Of a DNA stretch of 38,233 nucleotides, positions 1 to 12,015 are shown in pieces. The stretch's first letter is position 1, and each line of letters opens with the position of its first letter. Below the pieces are notes generated by a model. The model saw only the letters and a list, made by a program, of their open reading frames with translations, had not been told where the DNA came from and did no database searches. The DNA is from Intoshia linei. Taxonomy: Eukaryota; Orthonectida; Rhopaluridae. The translations under genes and the position numbers were made by a program. The stretch spans positions 1 through 38,233 of the forward strand of contig LWCA01000228.1 of the NCBI GenBank assembly GCA_001642005.1. The letters run 5' to 3'.

Positions 1-53
1 GCATAATTGACGTGAATGTACGATTGTTTTCCTTTTCGGTGGCCACGTTCATA

Positions 54-243
54 TCAATTTTTTGACAAAAACCTTTGCACATTTCTTAGTTTACTTGAAA
101 AATTCGATTCGGCAGAGGATATATTCATTTTCGATTTACAGATTTAAGATATCTTTAGATACAGTTCTAGTCTTTGTCAGCTGTCGCTCTCTCAAGAATT
201 CTCTAATCATCAAAGTTACGTCGAGTCGTTTAATATCAGACAT
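54..243 (-). CDS. Possible small two-exon gene, 47 aa, function unknown
   Basis: An ATG at 243 opens 34 codons and 2 nt (243-140). A 46-nt candidate intron follows (139-94, GTAAAT...TTTTTCAAG), then a 40-nt exon (93-54) ending in TGA, with the frame kept across the junction. An in-frame stop lies upstream of the ATG. The predicted peptide is charged and helix-like, with MIREFLRERQLTKTRTVSKD near the middle. I do not recognise the family. The intron size matches the other genes of this window, which is the main argument for it. The plus-strand reading over the same bases looks like a shadow. It could also be chance, or one exon of a longer gene that continues to the left of the window. Confidence 0.25.
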
Positions 244-1656
244 GATATCGAATCTGTTCCAATTGCCTTGTCATAATTTATGTTCCGATACTTGCAATGA
301 ATAATTAAATTATAAAAATAACTCCAATATAACTGTACAACTATTCAAAAAGTGTGCTGTCTGAATATTGAGGTCAACCAATTTCGGTTTTCTTTTTTTT
401 CCGATTCTTGATTTTATCTGCAAATTTTCTAGGCGAATATTTGTTATAAATTTAGAAATAATCACAAAGCAAATTATTTTCACCATTTGACAAATAGAAA
501 ATTATAATTTTTATATCTAAAGAAATATGCATTGAAACGATTTTTAGTAAAATTTTGGCTAAATACGCATTTTATTTCTATTGCGCATTAATTTTCATAA
601 ATTACTATTTGCGCTACACACATTTGCTAGATATAAACTTAATTAGACACATATATATTTAAAATTTAAATTGCAACACATTTTTTTTCTCATAGGCCAT
701 GTAGGTGACGTTTACTGTAAATTAAATTATTTATTCATATATAAACAATTTGGTAGGTAAAATGACTATATTAATAATCACTTTCATGTTCAGTGAATGG
801 TCTGTTATGAACAATCATTTTTTCTTCTTCTGGTTCGGAGAAGAATGTGTTTATATGGTCTAATTTTAAGATAAATATATAGTTTAATAACATTTACTTA
901 ATTGACGACTTTTAGTCAAGACATCCACAATGTCAATAAAATCATTGGGTTTCTAAATTAATAATGTAGTATTTTAACTTTCATAATTACGGCTGATAGT
1001 TTCCGATCTGTATCGTTAGTTTGATATTCATGCGTAATCCAATGTTCGATTAAAGGTTTTGCGTAGTCGTAACCAATATCCTAACAATTATTTTAAATCT
1101 TTATTTACATAAAGTAAAAATTGCTAAAAATTGGTGTCTGGTGTAACTAATGATTATTAAACCATTTATTGAGAAAACTACATCCCAGACATTTCAAATG
1201 ATTTTAGGCTGGTGCAGAAAATAAGATTAATCCAAACCAAAAATTGCCACTTCAGAGTAAAACACCATGTCCCAGAATTTTTTTTTCAAAAAACACGTCT
1301 AATATAGATATTTTCAGTTAAATACACAAAACATTTAAATCTCAAAAAGTTACGCCTACACAATCAAATAAGAAATTTAATTAAGAAAGTGATATGATAA
1401 GTTTTAAGAAATTATTGTCTTTGGAAATTTTCCTAATTTGCGTAGGTTTGCTTAAAGCTATCAATGTGAACAGGTATGAATTTCCTCTATGAATTTTATT
1501 AAAAACAAGAAAAGGTATCAGTTAACGGAATCAAACTTAAATAACACCCTTTTACTTTCGGTCACTAATTTAATTTCAAATTGATAAACTTGCAAAAAAT
1601 AAGGAAATAATATATCACGCAACTAAAAATCTTTAGTAAATGATATTAGAATTCTA
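244..1656. other. Intergenic, no gene recognised
   Basis: AT-rich DNA with many poly-A and poly-T runs and no homology I recognise. The only coding-like item is a plus-strand ATG at 1394 that opens 26 codons with a hydrophobic, signal-peptide-like stretch and ends at a GT donor (1474). No following exon was found, so it is not called as a gene. Confidence 0.5.
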
Positions 1657-2137
1657 GGGTAAAATTGATTTTTCTTTTTAGGGTTGGTAAAACTGGATTT
1701 TTCTGTTGATGTTGGGTAAAACTGATTTTTCGTTCTAGAGTTGGTAAAACTGGAATTTTCCCTAAAGGGTTGGTAAAACTAGATTTTTCATTAAAAATTG
1801 TTAAAACTGGAATTTTTCGTTAAGGATTGGTAAAACTGAATTTTCCGTTAGGGTTTGTAAAACTGCATTTTTCGTTTTAAGGTTGTTAAAACTGAAATTT
1901 TTCCTAAGAGTTGGAAAACTGGAATTTTTTCTTAATGGTTGGTAAAGCTGAATTTTTCGTTTTATGGTTAGTAAAACTGAATTTTTCGTTTTAGGGTTGG
2001 TAAAACTGAATTTTTCTATTGATGTTAAGTAAAATTGAATTTTCCGTTAGGATTATTGGTAAAACTAGATTTTTCATTAAAGGCTTTTAAAACAAGAATT
2101 TGCGCTTAAGGGTTGGTAAAGCTGAATTTTTCGTTTA
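1657..2137. repeat. Degenerate ~28-bp minisatellite, about 17 units
   Basis: Head-to-tail copies of a unit close to GGTTGGTAAAACTGAATTTT followed by a TCGTT-like tail. Units vary by substitutions and 1-4 bp indels, with spacing of roughly 25-33 bp. The array stops abruptly near 2137, and the coding frame of the PNPLA6/7-like gene on the minus strand runs into its right end. No transposon ends flank it. It looks like an old, diverged tandem array rather than a recently expanded one. Confidence 0.85.
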
Positions 2138-5100
2138 AACACCATAAACATCATGTTCATTAAAAAACTAATTAAAATTACGGTAATAGCATCCATTAAG
2201 CTAAATTGTAAAGTACCAAATTTTTGAATCGGAGGCCTCAAATATAAACAATCTGGCATTTCTTTAATATTACATAGTGATTGAACACAACATACATATG
2301 TTAATCGAGTTTGTATTTCAGCCATTCCGAGAATCTGAAAAAGAATCAAAATATCAAAATAATCAATTTTTACCTTGACTTTTTTGCCAACAATACCAGA
2401 AAAAAGCCTTTTAAACAAAAGCCACCATCCAGATAATTCAGATCCATAATCAGTGAAATCAGTGTCATGTTCTGCACCAACATCTACAGCAATTATTTTT
2501 CTCATTCCATAAGTTCGCATAATGTCAACTAGGTTAAAGATATTTAAATAAAAGAAAATTCAATTAAATTTAAAATTACCTGGAAGAATATTAACGTATC
2601 CTCCATCAACCAACATGTGGCCATCACTAGGATCACATAATGGAGGAAGGTAGCCGCTTAGAGTCATACTAGCTCTAACATACTGCCATAAAGGACCTAA
2701 TTATAAATAATATAGAAATTTTAAAAAATATATACCCTGTCTGTGAATTCGAATTTTTGAAGATGTCAAATCGGTAGAAACACAAAAAAATGGTATCCAT
2801 AAATCTTCAATCCTTTTAGAGTGAAATATTTTACGAAGACTCCAATTGAATACATGACCTTGAGATTTAATTTAAGCAAATTACGTTTATTTATATAATC
2901 TTACAATTTAATTTACAATTTTTTAATTAAAAAGTACTAAAAATTCAGTAAAACTGAAGCTTTAATTTTCTAGTTAATTTAGATCTGGTGAGCATAATAC
3001 TACCCGCTGAGCATTTTCACCCGACTTTCGAGGTGCTGCACTGATTTTTAATATATAGTACCATACTGTATATAATATTTTTTGTCAGTAATACATGCCA
3101 ATAGAGTTAAATAAAACAATTTAGTGACTACGTTGATGGGTGAAAAATAGTGCCTACACCTGGTTTAAATATTACCAAGAAATAATTAAAATATCTTCTT
3201 ACATTTAATACATTACCTGTGAATAAGGAAACAATAGGATAGGTTAAATCAATAATTTTATACCACAATTTGGATCCTACCTAGAAAGATTATTTACAAT
3301 GATAATACAATAAAATGAAATTTGAACTAACCAAAAACCATTCTTGCAAGAGTAAATACATTAAGGAACGGTTTGATTCCATGCAATAAGTAGCGCCAAT
3401 AAGAGATCCGATACTTACCCCACCAACCATATCAATAGGAATATCATTTTCTTCCAATATCTTAATAATTCCCAAATGGGCAGCTCCTCTTAAAATAAAA
3501 ATAAATAAATTTAAATTTTGTATACCTTGCACCTCCGCCACCTAAAACTAGACCGATGCTATTTCCAGTAATAAATCGTGCCAAACGAGAACAATCACTT
3601 TTAACGTTAGCCGTTTCAGTATGAATGTCTTTGTATAGATATAACTAAAAGAAATATTTATCAATATTTATTTTTAAAATTTACAATCCAAAATCAAAAA
3701 AGTTTCAAATTGAAACACAATTGCATTTACTGGGATTTTATAAAAATTAGTAGTCGTAGATAATGAGATCAGCGATTTTACTAATTTTAATAATTGATAA
3801 ATTTTATCATATCATTGATATTTTCAAGAAATTTTAGTGGGTTTCTTTATTAATATTTTATTATCCTATATTCATCATTTTGGGACCAAAATTTTTAGAG
3901 TTTCTAATGGAAGTTTTTTAACAATTTTAAAAGATTTTGAAGGTCCCATGAAATATCAATTTCACCGTTAATGTACAGATTTTATCTGCTGTTTATATAG
4001 TTTTAAATTCCCAATCTCGCAAAATTCCCTATATCGCCAACTTTTTCTAAATCTCATAAATGGCGAGTTATAGAGAGAATACTGTACATATTTTTTAAAA
4101 ATTTTTATATTTTTTTTAAATTGTAAAAAAATGCAATTTATCATTAATTTTAATCAAAATCACTAAAAACATCCACATTTAGGGTTATATTAGTAAAAAA
4201 TTTTTATCTTGCAAAAAGTCATCATTTATCATTAATTTTAAAAAAAAATTAAAGAAAAACACTATTTTTAACGAAATATTATTTAATTTTTACAAAATTA
4301 ATATTTTCTCACGTATTTAAATCAAAATCAGATCAAAATACGAAAATTGCAAAAAGAATCAATAAAAAATATTATTTTTAACGAAATTTTATAAAATTTT
4401 TACAAAATTAATAAATAAATAAATTAATCAATTCTAATCAATGACCAAAAAAATTTCTACATTAAGCAATATTAAAGTTTTTAGAATGAGGTTTGCTTAC
4501 ATTTCAAACTTCGGCTAACAACTGATTACTTGGCTGACCAATAAATTAATAAATTAATAAATAACCATTTTTTTTGATTTGAGTTTATAGACTCTTTGAG
4601 GTACTCTAATATGATGAAAATTTGTACACCATGGTCGCGATTCAAGCCATTGACCAGTTCTAGATGGTTTAAGAGAATTTGGCTTATATAAAATAACCAA
4701 ATGCTTGAGAGCACGAATATTTTCATTTTTAAAAAACAAATCCATTTCCGTTAAAGATATACTATCTTGCAAATTATTGACGACAAACAAAACAATATCG
4801 GCTTGTCGTAAGCAAATACGATTCCACCTAGAATCACTCGTGTAATTGCATTCATATATAACTGTTCGAGAATTTTCTTCTTGATGTGCGAGCCAAGCTG
4901 AAAGTCGATGTTGACTTGTTTCCTCCAATATCGACAATCCCAATCTGAATTTAATAACTTCACGTGAAAGTCGTAACGTGGAACCGTAATTTAATAAACT
5001 ATGCTGCAATTCAAGGGCTAAACCAGTGATGGGTACATTTTTAGCCATGGGGAGTAAAGCTACAGTATGAATTTTAGGAATCGTTAAATCCTCGTTTAAT

Positions 5101-6962
5101 CTAACGTGGCTAGATTTCATGACAACTTGTTGACCAAGCAAATATGCAATTCTGTCCAAAGATACATTATAAGCGGAACGTATATAATTGAGAGTGTGTC
5201 CACTCATGACTGCAAGTTCAGTATCTCGAACTGCAACACAAGTATTTTTATGGTGGGTATTTAAAAGATATTCAGGCAATCCAAGAATATCCCCATGTTT
5301 AAATTCACCAATAATACGACGGGAATTTTTTTCAATGTCACTGGGTAGAATAATGGAATTTGAATTGTTGCCGCATAAAATGCATCTAACTTTTCCACTA
5401 ATAATTGAATAAATCATTTCAGACTTTTGAGATTGTTGATAAATTGATTTTCCAGAATGGATAAATTTGAGATCGAATGCATAATCCATTTGCCAAATAA
5501 TGGGTTGAAAGTTTCCCATTGCCATATTAGATAAGTTAACAAAGAGATTGGGGTTTTGGATAATCATTTTGTAGAATGATTTTTTGTTAATCGTGGCTAA
5601 TTCACAATCTGAATCGCATTTGAGTGTAAACAGGCTAGGTTCACTGGATATTATGGACAAAATATTGATGAGATAATTTTGAGGTATTTTGGGGGAAATT
5701 ACATTGGAATCAAAAGATTCAAAACAAACTTCAATAGAACCTGAAACAATAAAATGCAATTCAGTACATATAACCCCCTTTGTAACAATTACATTTCCAG
5801 TCTTGTAAGTCTTTCCATACACCAAATGCTTAAATCGCTGAGTATAACTTTCCATTCTCATGGCATTAAACATTTTTTCCACAACGTATAAAGGGATTTC
5901 GGTTGTACAATGATTATCGTTTGTTAAATTTGATGCTGAAGGAACTGATAAAAGCCCTTGTTTAATGCATCGATCAAACGAATCAACATGGTAATAGTCG
6001 GAATCACTTTCATAAAGATCCAGACTGTTTCGTTTGGATATTTTTCTGTTTTTAAATAATGTCAAATTTTCTTGTGCATTTCGATGGTTATCACAATCGT
6101 AAAGAATATGCCCAGAAAGGCCAAAATGATGAGTTAAAACATAGAATGCTGTTCTTTGAACATGCACCAAGATAAATTGGACCATCCTCACAAAATCCTC
6201 TGGGTTATTCTTGAGCACATCAAAGCTGGACAATTTTACACAAATGACTTCCGTGTCTTCTCGAGCCCTAATCTTCAAAGGTTTATAAGTTTGTTTACCA
6301 TAATACAAATAGTGCAGTATTCTCAAGTAACTCAAAATAGTTTCGCCTTGTTGTGCCACACGTAAAATACAATTTTGTTTGTTATCGTCTTCAATCAACA
6401 ATTCAATCGATCCAGATTGAACAATATAAAAATACTCTTGATCCAACAAATCTACGAGAACTTTGGAATTTAAATGTTTAATCTCAACGTTACTTGCAAA
6501 GTGACCAATGTACATTGAATCAAAACAAGAAAACAATTTAACATTGCGTAGATAAGTGTACACGTTTTTAGATGAGACACATTTGTAACTAGTACCCAAA
6601 TCCAATAAATCCTTTGATTGAACGTCCAAGGGGTTATTAAACTTTTTCAAACATCTAGTTCTCTGAAACTTGATGGATATTTTTCGCATAAGCATTCTTC
6701 TATGTGATCGCCATCCAGATTCATCATCGTCTGATATATCAGATTCATCTATGGCTGCTACATCTTTCAAGGTATGAAATATGCGATTCCTAAAATATGT
6801 AAATTTGTCACGCTTTCTAAATGATAAACTTTTTCGATGTACTGTTTTTTTAGTCTTGTTTTTTCTGTATCGATTTATAAATGACAAAATTGAAAATTTT
6901 ATCTCGGCAAAGTAATAGATTGACAAGAATATTGTAACAAATGATATTAATAAAGTAAACAT
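2077..6962 (-). CDS. PNPLA6/7-like: PNPLA6/PNPLA7-like patatin lysophospholipase (neuropathy target esterase family)
   Basis: This family is membrane-anchored at the ER and hydrolyses lysophosphatidylcholine. Exons: 6962-4566, 3644-3526, 3488-3332, 3280-3217, 2858-2736, 2696-2580, 2528-2374 and 2334 to about 2077; all junctions are in phase. Exon 1 (799 codons) carries an N-terminal membrane helix (residues ~3-20) and three cyclic-nucleotide-binding-like domains (~140-275, ~355-480, ~490-620). The patatin domain has the glycine-rich loop LGGGGARG, split by a 37-nt intron, the catalytic serine in GVSIG, and the partner aspartate in DGGYVNILP. Conserved family blocks follow, such as [11 protein letters not shown] and MAEIQTRL. 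Introns are 921, 37, 51, 358, 39, 51 and 39 nt. The 39-nt intron at 2373-2335 is a multiple of three and stop-free, so it can be misread as coding. The first donor is GTTATT. The C-terminus after SLMDAI loses family similarity and enters the minisatellite, so the true end is uncertain. Confidence 0.93.
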
Positions 6963-7469
6963 GGAAATGTAGTTTTTTTAATGTAAATTACATTTGGAAT
7001 ATTTTCCAATCAACAATTCAATTTTATTGATAACTTTGCAATTAACGTTTCTTGGCAAAATTTGGACAATAAATGCAATTTTAAATTGTTAAAAACAATT
7101 TTTAATGTTTTCAAATTACTGACTTTAATTTTGATAGTCTATATTCTTATACTTGTCAATATTTAAAATAGGATTCTAGAATCTAGATTATTGTTTATAA
7201 ACATGTACGTTAAAAGGTCACAAACATTATTTTGTATTCTGACTGTTTTTATGTAAAGTTTACAGTAAACACGTATTTTATGAGATAAGCTTGTGTCTAG
7301 TTTAGTTTGTTAGGTATCCTAAAGTTAGAATTGATTGATCTTATCTTTCATAATTAATTAGTGTTTTGTTTGTCTGTGTGTGTTATCGTTTATTTCAATG
7401 ACTACCAGTCTTAGAATTTAATAAAGTCTACATTTCAATTACAGTTTTTTCCAGGGCGTATAATAAAAT
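6963..7469. other. Intergenic, 5' flank of the PNPLA6/7-like gene
   Basis: AT-rich sequence upstream of the ATG at 6962. It presumably holds the promoter and 5' UTR of the minus-strand gene, but I see no clear TATA box, initiator or repeat. Confidence 0.4.
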
Positions 7470-7960
7470 AAATTTCAACCTCGCAAAATCACATCTTACG
7501 GGTCAAATACCCAAACTGTCCCTCTTTTTGAAAATCAAACGAGTTCGAGAATTTAAAAAAATATATACGCTTATACACATTTTCAAATCATCAACATTAT
7601 CATAAATTTAAATTTAAAAAAACTATATCTTCAGGGCCAAAACCCCAAATTACTTTTTTTTTTAATGAAAACAGTCCTAGAATTCAAAAAAATTTACAGG
7701 TAGTACAGTTATATCCTGTTAACACACAAAAAATTTCAATCCGATTAAGTGACTACTTCACGGTCTAAAAAGCATTTTAGTATTCCTATTTTTTTTTCGA
7801 AATATATATTATAACAAAAAATGTGAAATAATTAACATTCCGAAAATTAAAAAAAAAAGAGATCATTCTGATAGAGCTTATTCCAGTTGATATAAATACA
7901 AAATTTCCCCGAGAAATTTACGCATTCCCGGTTAAAAACAATTTTTAATATACAGTCAAA
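7470..7960 (+). repeat. Dispersed repeat family R1, copy A
   Basis: Shares long stretches with 20170-20730 and 33930-34330 in the same orientation: AATTTCAATC, then TGAC...TTCACGGTCAAAA, then a T-rich gap, GTGAAATAATTA, GATAGAGCTTATTCCAGTTG and ACGCATTCCCGGT. Internally it repeats a ~110-130 bp motif whose hallmark is GGTCAAAACCCC-like (near 7510, 7640 and 7760). It has no coding capacity. Copies B and C sit next to hAT-like termini, so this is probably a non-autonomous DNA transposon body. Confidence 0.7.
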
Positions 7961-8033
7961 CCTAAATTTAACGAACAACTTTTTTAACTTATTAACTTTT
8001 TTGAGGTTACCATTTATAATAATGCTTATGAAT

Positions 8034-8114
8034 TTAACCCTTTCACTGTCTGTGTATTCTATACTATACACAGCAATTTCACTTCACACGTTTGTGTATT
8101 CTATGATATACACT
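8034..8114 (+). repeat. Possible piggyBac-like terminus with two short palindromic repeats
   Basis: TTAA at 8034-8037 is followed by CCCTTTCACTG, a shape seen at termini of piggyBac-family elements. Two copies of TGTGTATTCTAT..TATACAC follow (8051-8072 and 8093-8114), each nearly palindromic. No matching right end was found nearby. The transposase relic to the right does not look like piggyBac, so the two need not belong together. Confidence 0.25.
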
Positions 8115-8289
8115 AGACATATGACTATTTCTAATTTAAATGTCCTGTACCAAATTTTTGTGAGGAGGTACTGTTAACAAATGTTTATAATTATTTTTTT
8201 AAAAATACTGAAATAGCATACGCAACTAGTCAATATTATCACAGAATAATAATTTTATTTTTTCAATGAATACTAATACTAATAAATTA

Positions 8290-9139
8290 TACTGAAGTTA
8301 ATTTTAATTCTGTAATGTACAAGAAATCTAAGTCTGCGATAGAAGGAACTATTGAAATATAATCAAATAATATAGTTCCTTTTCATAAACGAATTAAATT
8401 AAAAGGTTTAATTGAATTTATTGATATATCGTTTGCCGATATTCTTACTCCTTCACAATCGGATATATGGAGGAGAGTCATTGCAAAAGGTAAAAAATGG
8501 AGAATATGATAACGGAGCATTTAAAGGGTGATGAAATTTACTCTCTTCATTTTGATAACAAAAAGTTGGGCGGCGTGGAATACCAAGTCTCATGTTTAAA
8601 GAATTGTAGAAGAGAAATTCGTTTAGGTGTTATTTCCTTGTTGGATTCAAAAGCATCAACAATTTCTGATGGTATTATAAATCTATTAGAATCTTATAAC
8701 TGTTCGAAGTCCATTAAAATGATAATATGTGATATGACTAACACGAATAGTGGAAGATTTAATGGTGTAAAATTGCAAAAAAAAATTGAGAATCGTTTTC
8801 TGGATAAATCCCAATATATTGTGTGTCAACATCATATCTGGGATCGCATTTTGAAACACTATTGATCATGTATCAGAATGTCCAAGTAGTTCTCCTAATT
8901 TAAATCACAAATTAGTAGCCAATGTAACTTCTAATTATGGTAATCATGTAGAAAATTATAAATTTACGGCAATGATAGTTGACAGAGAAAATCCGAGATG
9001 GAGAGCGGATTTCAAGTTTCTATATGAATTAACAAAGGCTTTTAAATTTTTCGAAAGATACAATTGTTTTCCAAAAATTGTATGGCGTAAATTGCCGTCA
9101 ATTTCTATAGCTAGGTGGAACTCTCTTGCAATATATTAA
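8290..9139 (+). pseudogene. Broken DDE-type transposase relic (hAT-like superfamily)
   Basis: Three reading-frame pieces join by frameshifts: about 8360-8511, 8497-8865, and from 8866 to the stop at 9139. The middle piece has the block CDMTNTNSGRFNGV followed by CQHHIWDRILKH. This resembles the Asp-Thr-x-x-Asn-Thr-Gly and Cys-x-His-His-Ile blocks of transposase-like proteins common in invertebrate genomes. The third piece has WRADFKFLYELTKAF and ends in IARWNSLAIY. At least two frameshifts separate the pieces, and no clear terminal inverted repeats bracket them. Superfamily assignment is from memory of these motifs and is tentative; that it is a decayed transposase is fairly likely. Confidence 0.6.
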
Positions 9140-9342
9140 TATCAAAACTTTTTCCGAGCCTGTACTTAATTTTTAATATTTTGTCACACCCCTAATGATG
9201 GCCTTTATTTTGATTCAAAATCTAAAGAAAAACAAAGTTGTATTAATTTTAATTTTATATGATTATTGATCTGAATCTGATCAATTGCTTATGTTATGAA
9301 TTTCCATGTAATAAATAGAAAATCCAAGTGTTATAAATAAAG

Positions 9343-12015
9343 ATGCAATGGAAAATAACATGGTTTTTCGAATTTGTTGGAATATACATGTTTATAATCG
9401 GTTTTCTACTAATCAAACAAGTATCAATAGACAAAAATGAATGTATAAATTATGAAAACATAAACCTAGAAAATTTAAAAACAGCCAAACTTTCTGAAAT
9501 ATTTAAATCTTGCAATAAAATATTAAAAACAAAAAAAGGAATTTTGATAATCATAGATGGACTACGTTATGATTTTGCAATGTGGAATGAAACGAACCCC
9601 AAAGAATCATACAAAAATAGACTATCAATTTTGAAGAATTTGTTAAAATTCCCTAAAAAGTGTCAATTATACAAAATAAAGTGCGATGCTCCAACAACTA
9701 CAACACAAAGAATCAAAGCAATTTCAACTGGAACCATTCCATCATTAGTAGAGATAAGTCAAAACTTTATATCCGATTCTGTTCAAATTGATTCAATTTT
9801 GTATCAATTTTTTCACAATAAAAGAAATTTAGCATTTATGGGCGATGATACTTGGCATAAACTTTTTCCATCCTTTATATCGGATGAATATGCATTTGAA
9901 TCTTTTGATATTTTTGATATATACTCTAATGATGTTTCAATAAATTCAAACATTGACCATGTCTTTAAATCCATGTGGGATTTTTTAATTGTTCATTATC
10001 TCGGCGTCGACCACGTGGGACATAGTTTCAATGACATTAATCACAGAGAGATGGCAATCGTTTTAGACGGTATTAATGAGAATATTGCCAATATTGTACA
10101 ATTGATGGATAACGATACAATTTTGTTTATTATCGGTGATCATGGAATGACTCCGAGTGGTAATCACGGAGGAGATAGTGAGGATGAAACAAATTCAGCC
10201 TTGTTCATCTATTCCCCAGGCCAAGAAATTTTTACAGATTTAGTGACAAACAAAACTGCATATCAAACTGATTTCGTTCCCACATTTGCATCGTTGATGG
10301 GAATTCCTATTCCTTTTGGTAATATGGGTCAAATGTTACCAAACTTGCGTAATGTTGATGAAATGTGGTACATTAAATCTTTACACAAAAATGCTGTTCA
10401 AATTTATTTATATTTAAGAAAAATGCGCTTATTTGATGTAAATATAGAATCAAAATTATACGAAAATATTGTCATGATTGGAAAGATTTTAAACAAAAAA
10501 GAAAGAAATGAAACGATTTATTTACAAAAACACTCTGAAAGTCTTGAAAAAGTTTTAGCAAGTACAATAACAAGTATTCGGTCAAAATGGACTAAATTCA
10601 ATGTCAAGTATATGCATTTCGGTATTTATGTTTTGACATTATGTTTTTTTTTAAAATTTTTAAATTTTTTTTTTCATGACAATAAAATTCAACCATCATT
10701 TATGATTGGTTCAGTGATATTGTACGGTGGTTTGTATTTTTTAAATTTTGTCGATAAATCTTTTTATTTATATTTTTTATTTTTTTTATTGATAAATATC
10801 TTTTATTTTTTTAAGAAAATGACTAAATTCTTGACATCTATCAAATTTTCCGATTTTTGCTTATATCATGTTTTTTATCGAGTAATTGTGCTTTGTATTA
10901 TGATTATGCTGATAATTATTGGATATGCAAATAGTTATATAGAAAATGAATCAATATTATACCTGTATTTTGTTTCATTGTTAATATTCTTTAAATTTAA
11001 CAATATGTATGCATTTTTTGATAATAATAATGAAATCAATGGAAATTTTAAAAAATGGACAACTTATATTAAAAATTGGCTAAATTACCTTTTAAATTTT
11101 AATTCTATTGTACTGTTAAGATTCGCTTGTGAAATTCACCGAGGTCGCGATGAATCTCTAGAAAGTACAAAAAAATACATGAAAACTAGAATATACTTAT
11201 CTATATTGGTTGTAACGCTATATATGGGATGTTACATCAAAGCCACAGTGATATACAATTACCCAAAGCTTTTTTCTTTGTTAAAACCTCAATTTCGAAC
11301 CAAAGTTTCAATTTTATCAACATTGCAAAAATGTATGGTGAAATATATACCCTCTTATAAAATGCACATTATTGATGATTACTATTATTTCGTTGATCCA
11401 AATTCAAATATAGTCAATATCAAAAATACAAATGAAAAAAATAAAAATTTGCAAAAAATATTACTATTTATACCATTTTTATTTATTGTTACATCATTTT
11501 TCATTATTCTCTATTCTTGGTTGATTGATGATCATGCGTTGGATTTTGCAAGTTTCATTACCATTACCATTTCTGTAGTTGTACATATTTATTGTAAACT
11601 TTTAGAAAAATATAAACTCATTTCAATGCCTATTTATTCCATTCCGTATTACCATTTTTATTGGTGTCTTATTATGGGCCGAGAATATTACTATTGCTCC
11701 ATTTTATATTTTATTCTTTTTTACAATGTTATGAAAGAAAAACAATATGAACAGAATCTACATAATCAAAATAGGGCTGATCAATTTTCTTTATCTCTTA
11801 TTTTGTTTTTATTGATTCAACTCTTTTTCTTTTTATCTGGACATCACAACACGTTTAGTTCTATTCAATGGAGAAATGCCTTTTTTAGATTTGAAAATAA
11901 AAGATATCTCATGTTTATTCCATTTATTATTATTGTTTTCAATACTTTTTCAAATTTAATCTATGGAATACCCGTCATTTATCAAATTTATCAAGAGCAA
12001 TTTGGATTCAAGTAA
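9343..12015 (+). CDS. PIGO: GPI ethanolamine phosphate transferase 3 (PIG-O-like)
   Basis: This ER membrane enzyme transfers ethanolamine phosphate to the third mannose of the GPI anchor precursor, the bridge to which proteins are later attached. It is a single uninterrupted frame of 890 aa; vertebrate PIGO is about 1,090. Residues ~8-26 form a signal-anchor helix. The luminal alkaline-phosphatase-like domain shows the metal-site aspartate in IIIDGLRYDF (D72), the catalytic threonine region PTTTTQRIKAISTG (~118-130), FMGDDTW (~166-171), LGVDHVGH (~220-227) and IGDHGMT (~264-270) with HGGDSE. From ~425 onward it is a string of hydrophobic segments. The LIVHYLGVDHVGH block and IPIPFGNMG favour PIGO over PIGN or PIGG. 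Lack of introns in 2.7 kb contrasts with the neighbours. A ~200-bp piece of its middle (10740-10953) is copied at 15752-15954. Confidence 0.92.
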   Translation: MQWKITWFFEFVGIYMFIIGFLLIKQVSIDKNECINYENINLENLKTAKLSEIFKSCNKILKTKKGILIIIDGLRYDFAMWNETNPKESYKNRLSILKNLLKFPKKCQLYKIKCDAPTTTTQRIKAISTGTIPSLVEISQNFISDSVQIDSILYQFFHNKRNLAFMGDDTWHKLFPSFISDEYAFESFDIFDIYSNDVSINSNIDHVFKSMWDFLIVHYLGVDHVGHSFNDINHREMAIVLDGINENIANIVQLMDNDTILFIIGDHGMTPSGNHGGDSEDETNSALFIYSPGQEIFTDLVTNKTAYQTDFVPTFASLMGIPIPFGNMGQMLPNLRNVDEMWYIKSLHKNAVQIYLYLRKMRLFDVNIESKLYENIVMIGKILNKKERNETIYLQKHSESLEKVLASTITSIRSKWTKFNVKYMHFGIYVLTLCFFLKFLNFFFHDNKIQPSFMIGSVILYGGLYFLNFVDKSFYLYFLFFLLINIFYFFKKMTKFLTSIKFSDFCLYHVFYRVIVLCIMIMLIIIGYANSYIENESILYLYFVSLLIFFKFNNMYAFFDNNNEINGNFKKWTTYIKNWLNYLLNFNSIVLLRFACEIHRGRDESLESTKKYMKTRIYLSILVVTLYMGCYIKATVIYNYPKLFSLLKPQFRTKVSILSTLQKCMVKYIPSYKMHIIDDYYYFVDPNSNIVNIKNTNEKNKNLQKILLFIPFLFIVTSFFIILYSWLIDDHALDFASFITITISVVVHIYCKLLEKYKLISMPIYSIPYYHFYWCLIMGREYYYCSILYFILFYNVMKEKQYEQNLHNQNRADQFSLSLILFLLIQLFFFLSGHHNTFSSIQWRNAFFRFENKRYLMFIPFIIIVFNTFSNLIYGIPVIYQIYQEQFGFK

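Noticed and set aside
62-304. Plus-strand open frame of 80 codons
   Set aside because: It overlaps the minus-strand two-exon candidate, has no family resemblance and looks like a shadow.
1394-1473. Plus-strand ATG with signal-peptide-like 26 codons and a GT donor
   Set aside because: No downstream exon could be linked, and the sequence beyond is minisatellite.
4526-4963. Extra minus-strand frames of 66 and 70 codons inside the PNPLA6/7-like exon 1 region
   Set aside because: They overlap the strongly supported main frame in another phase.
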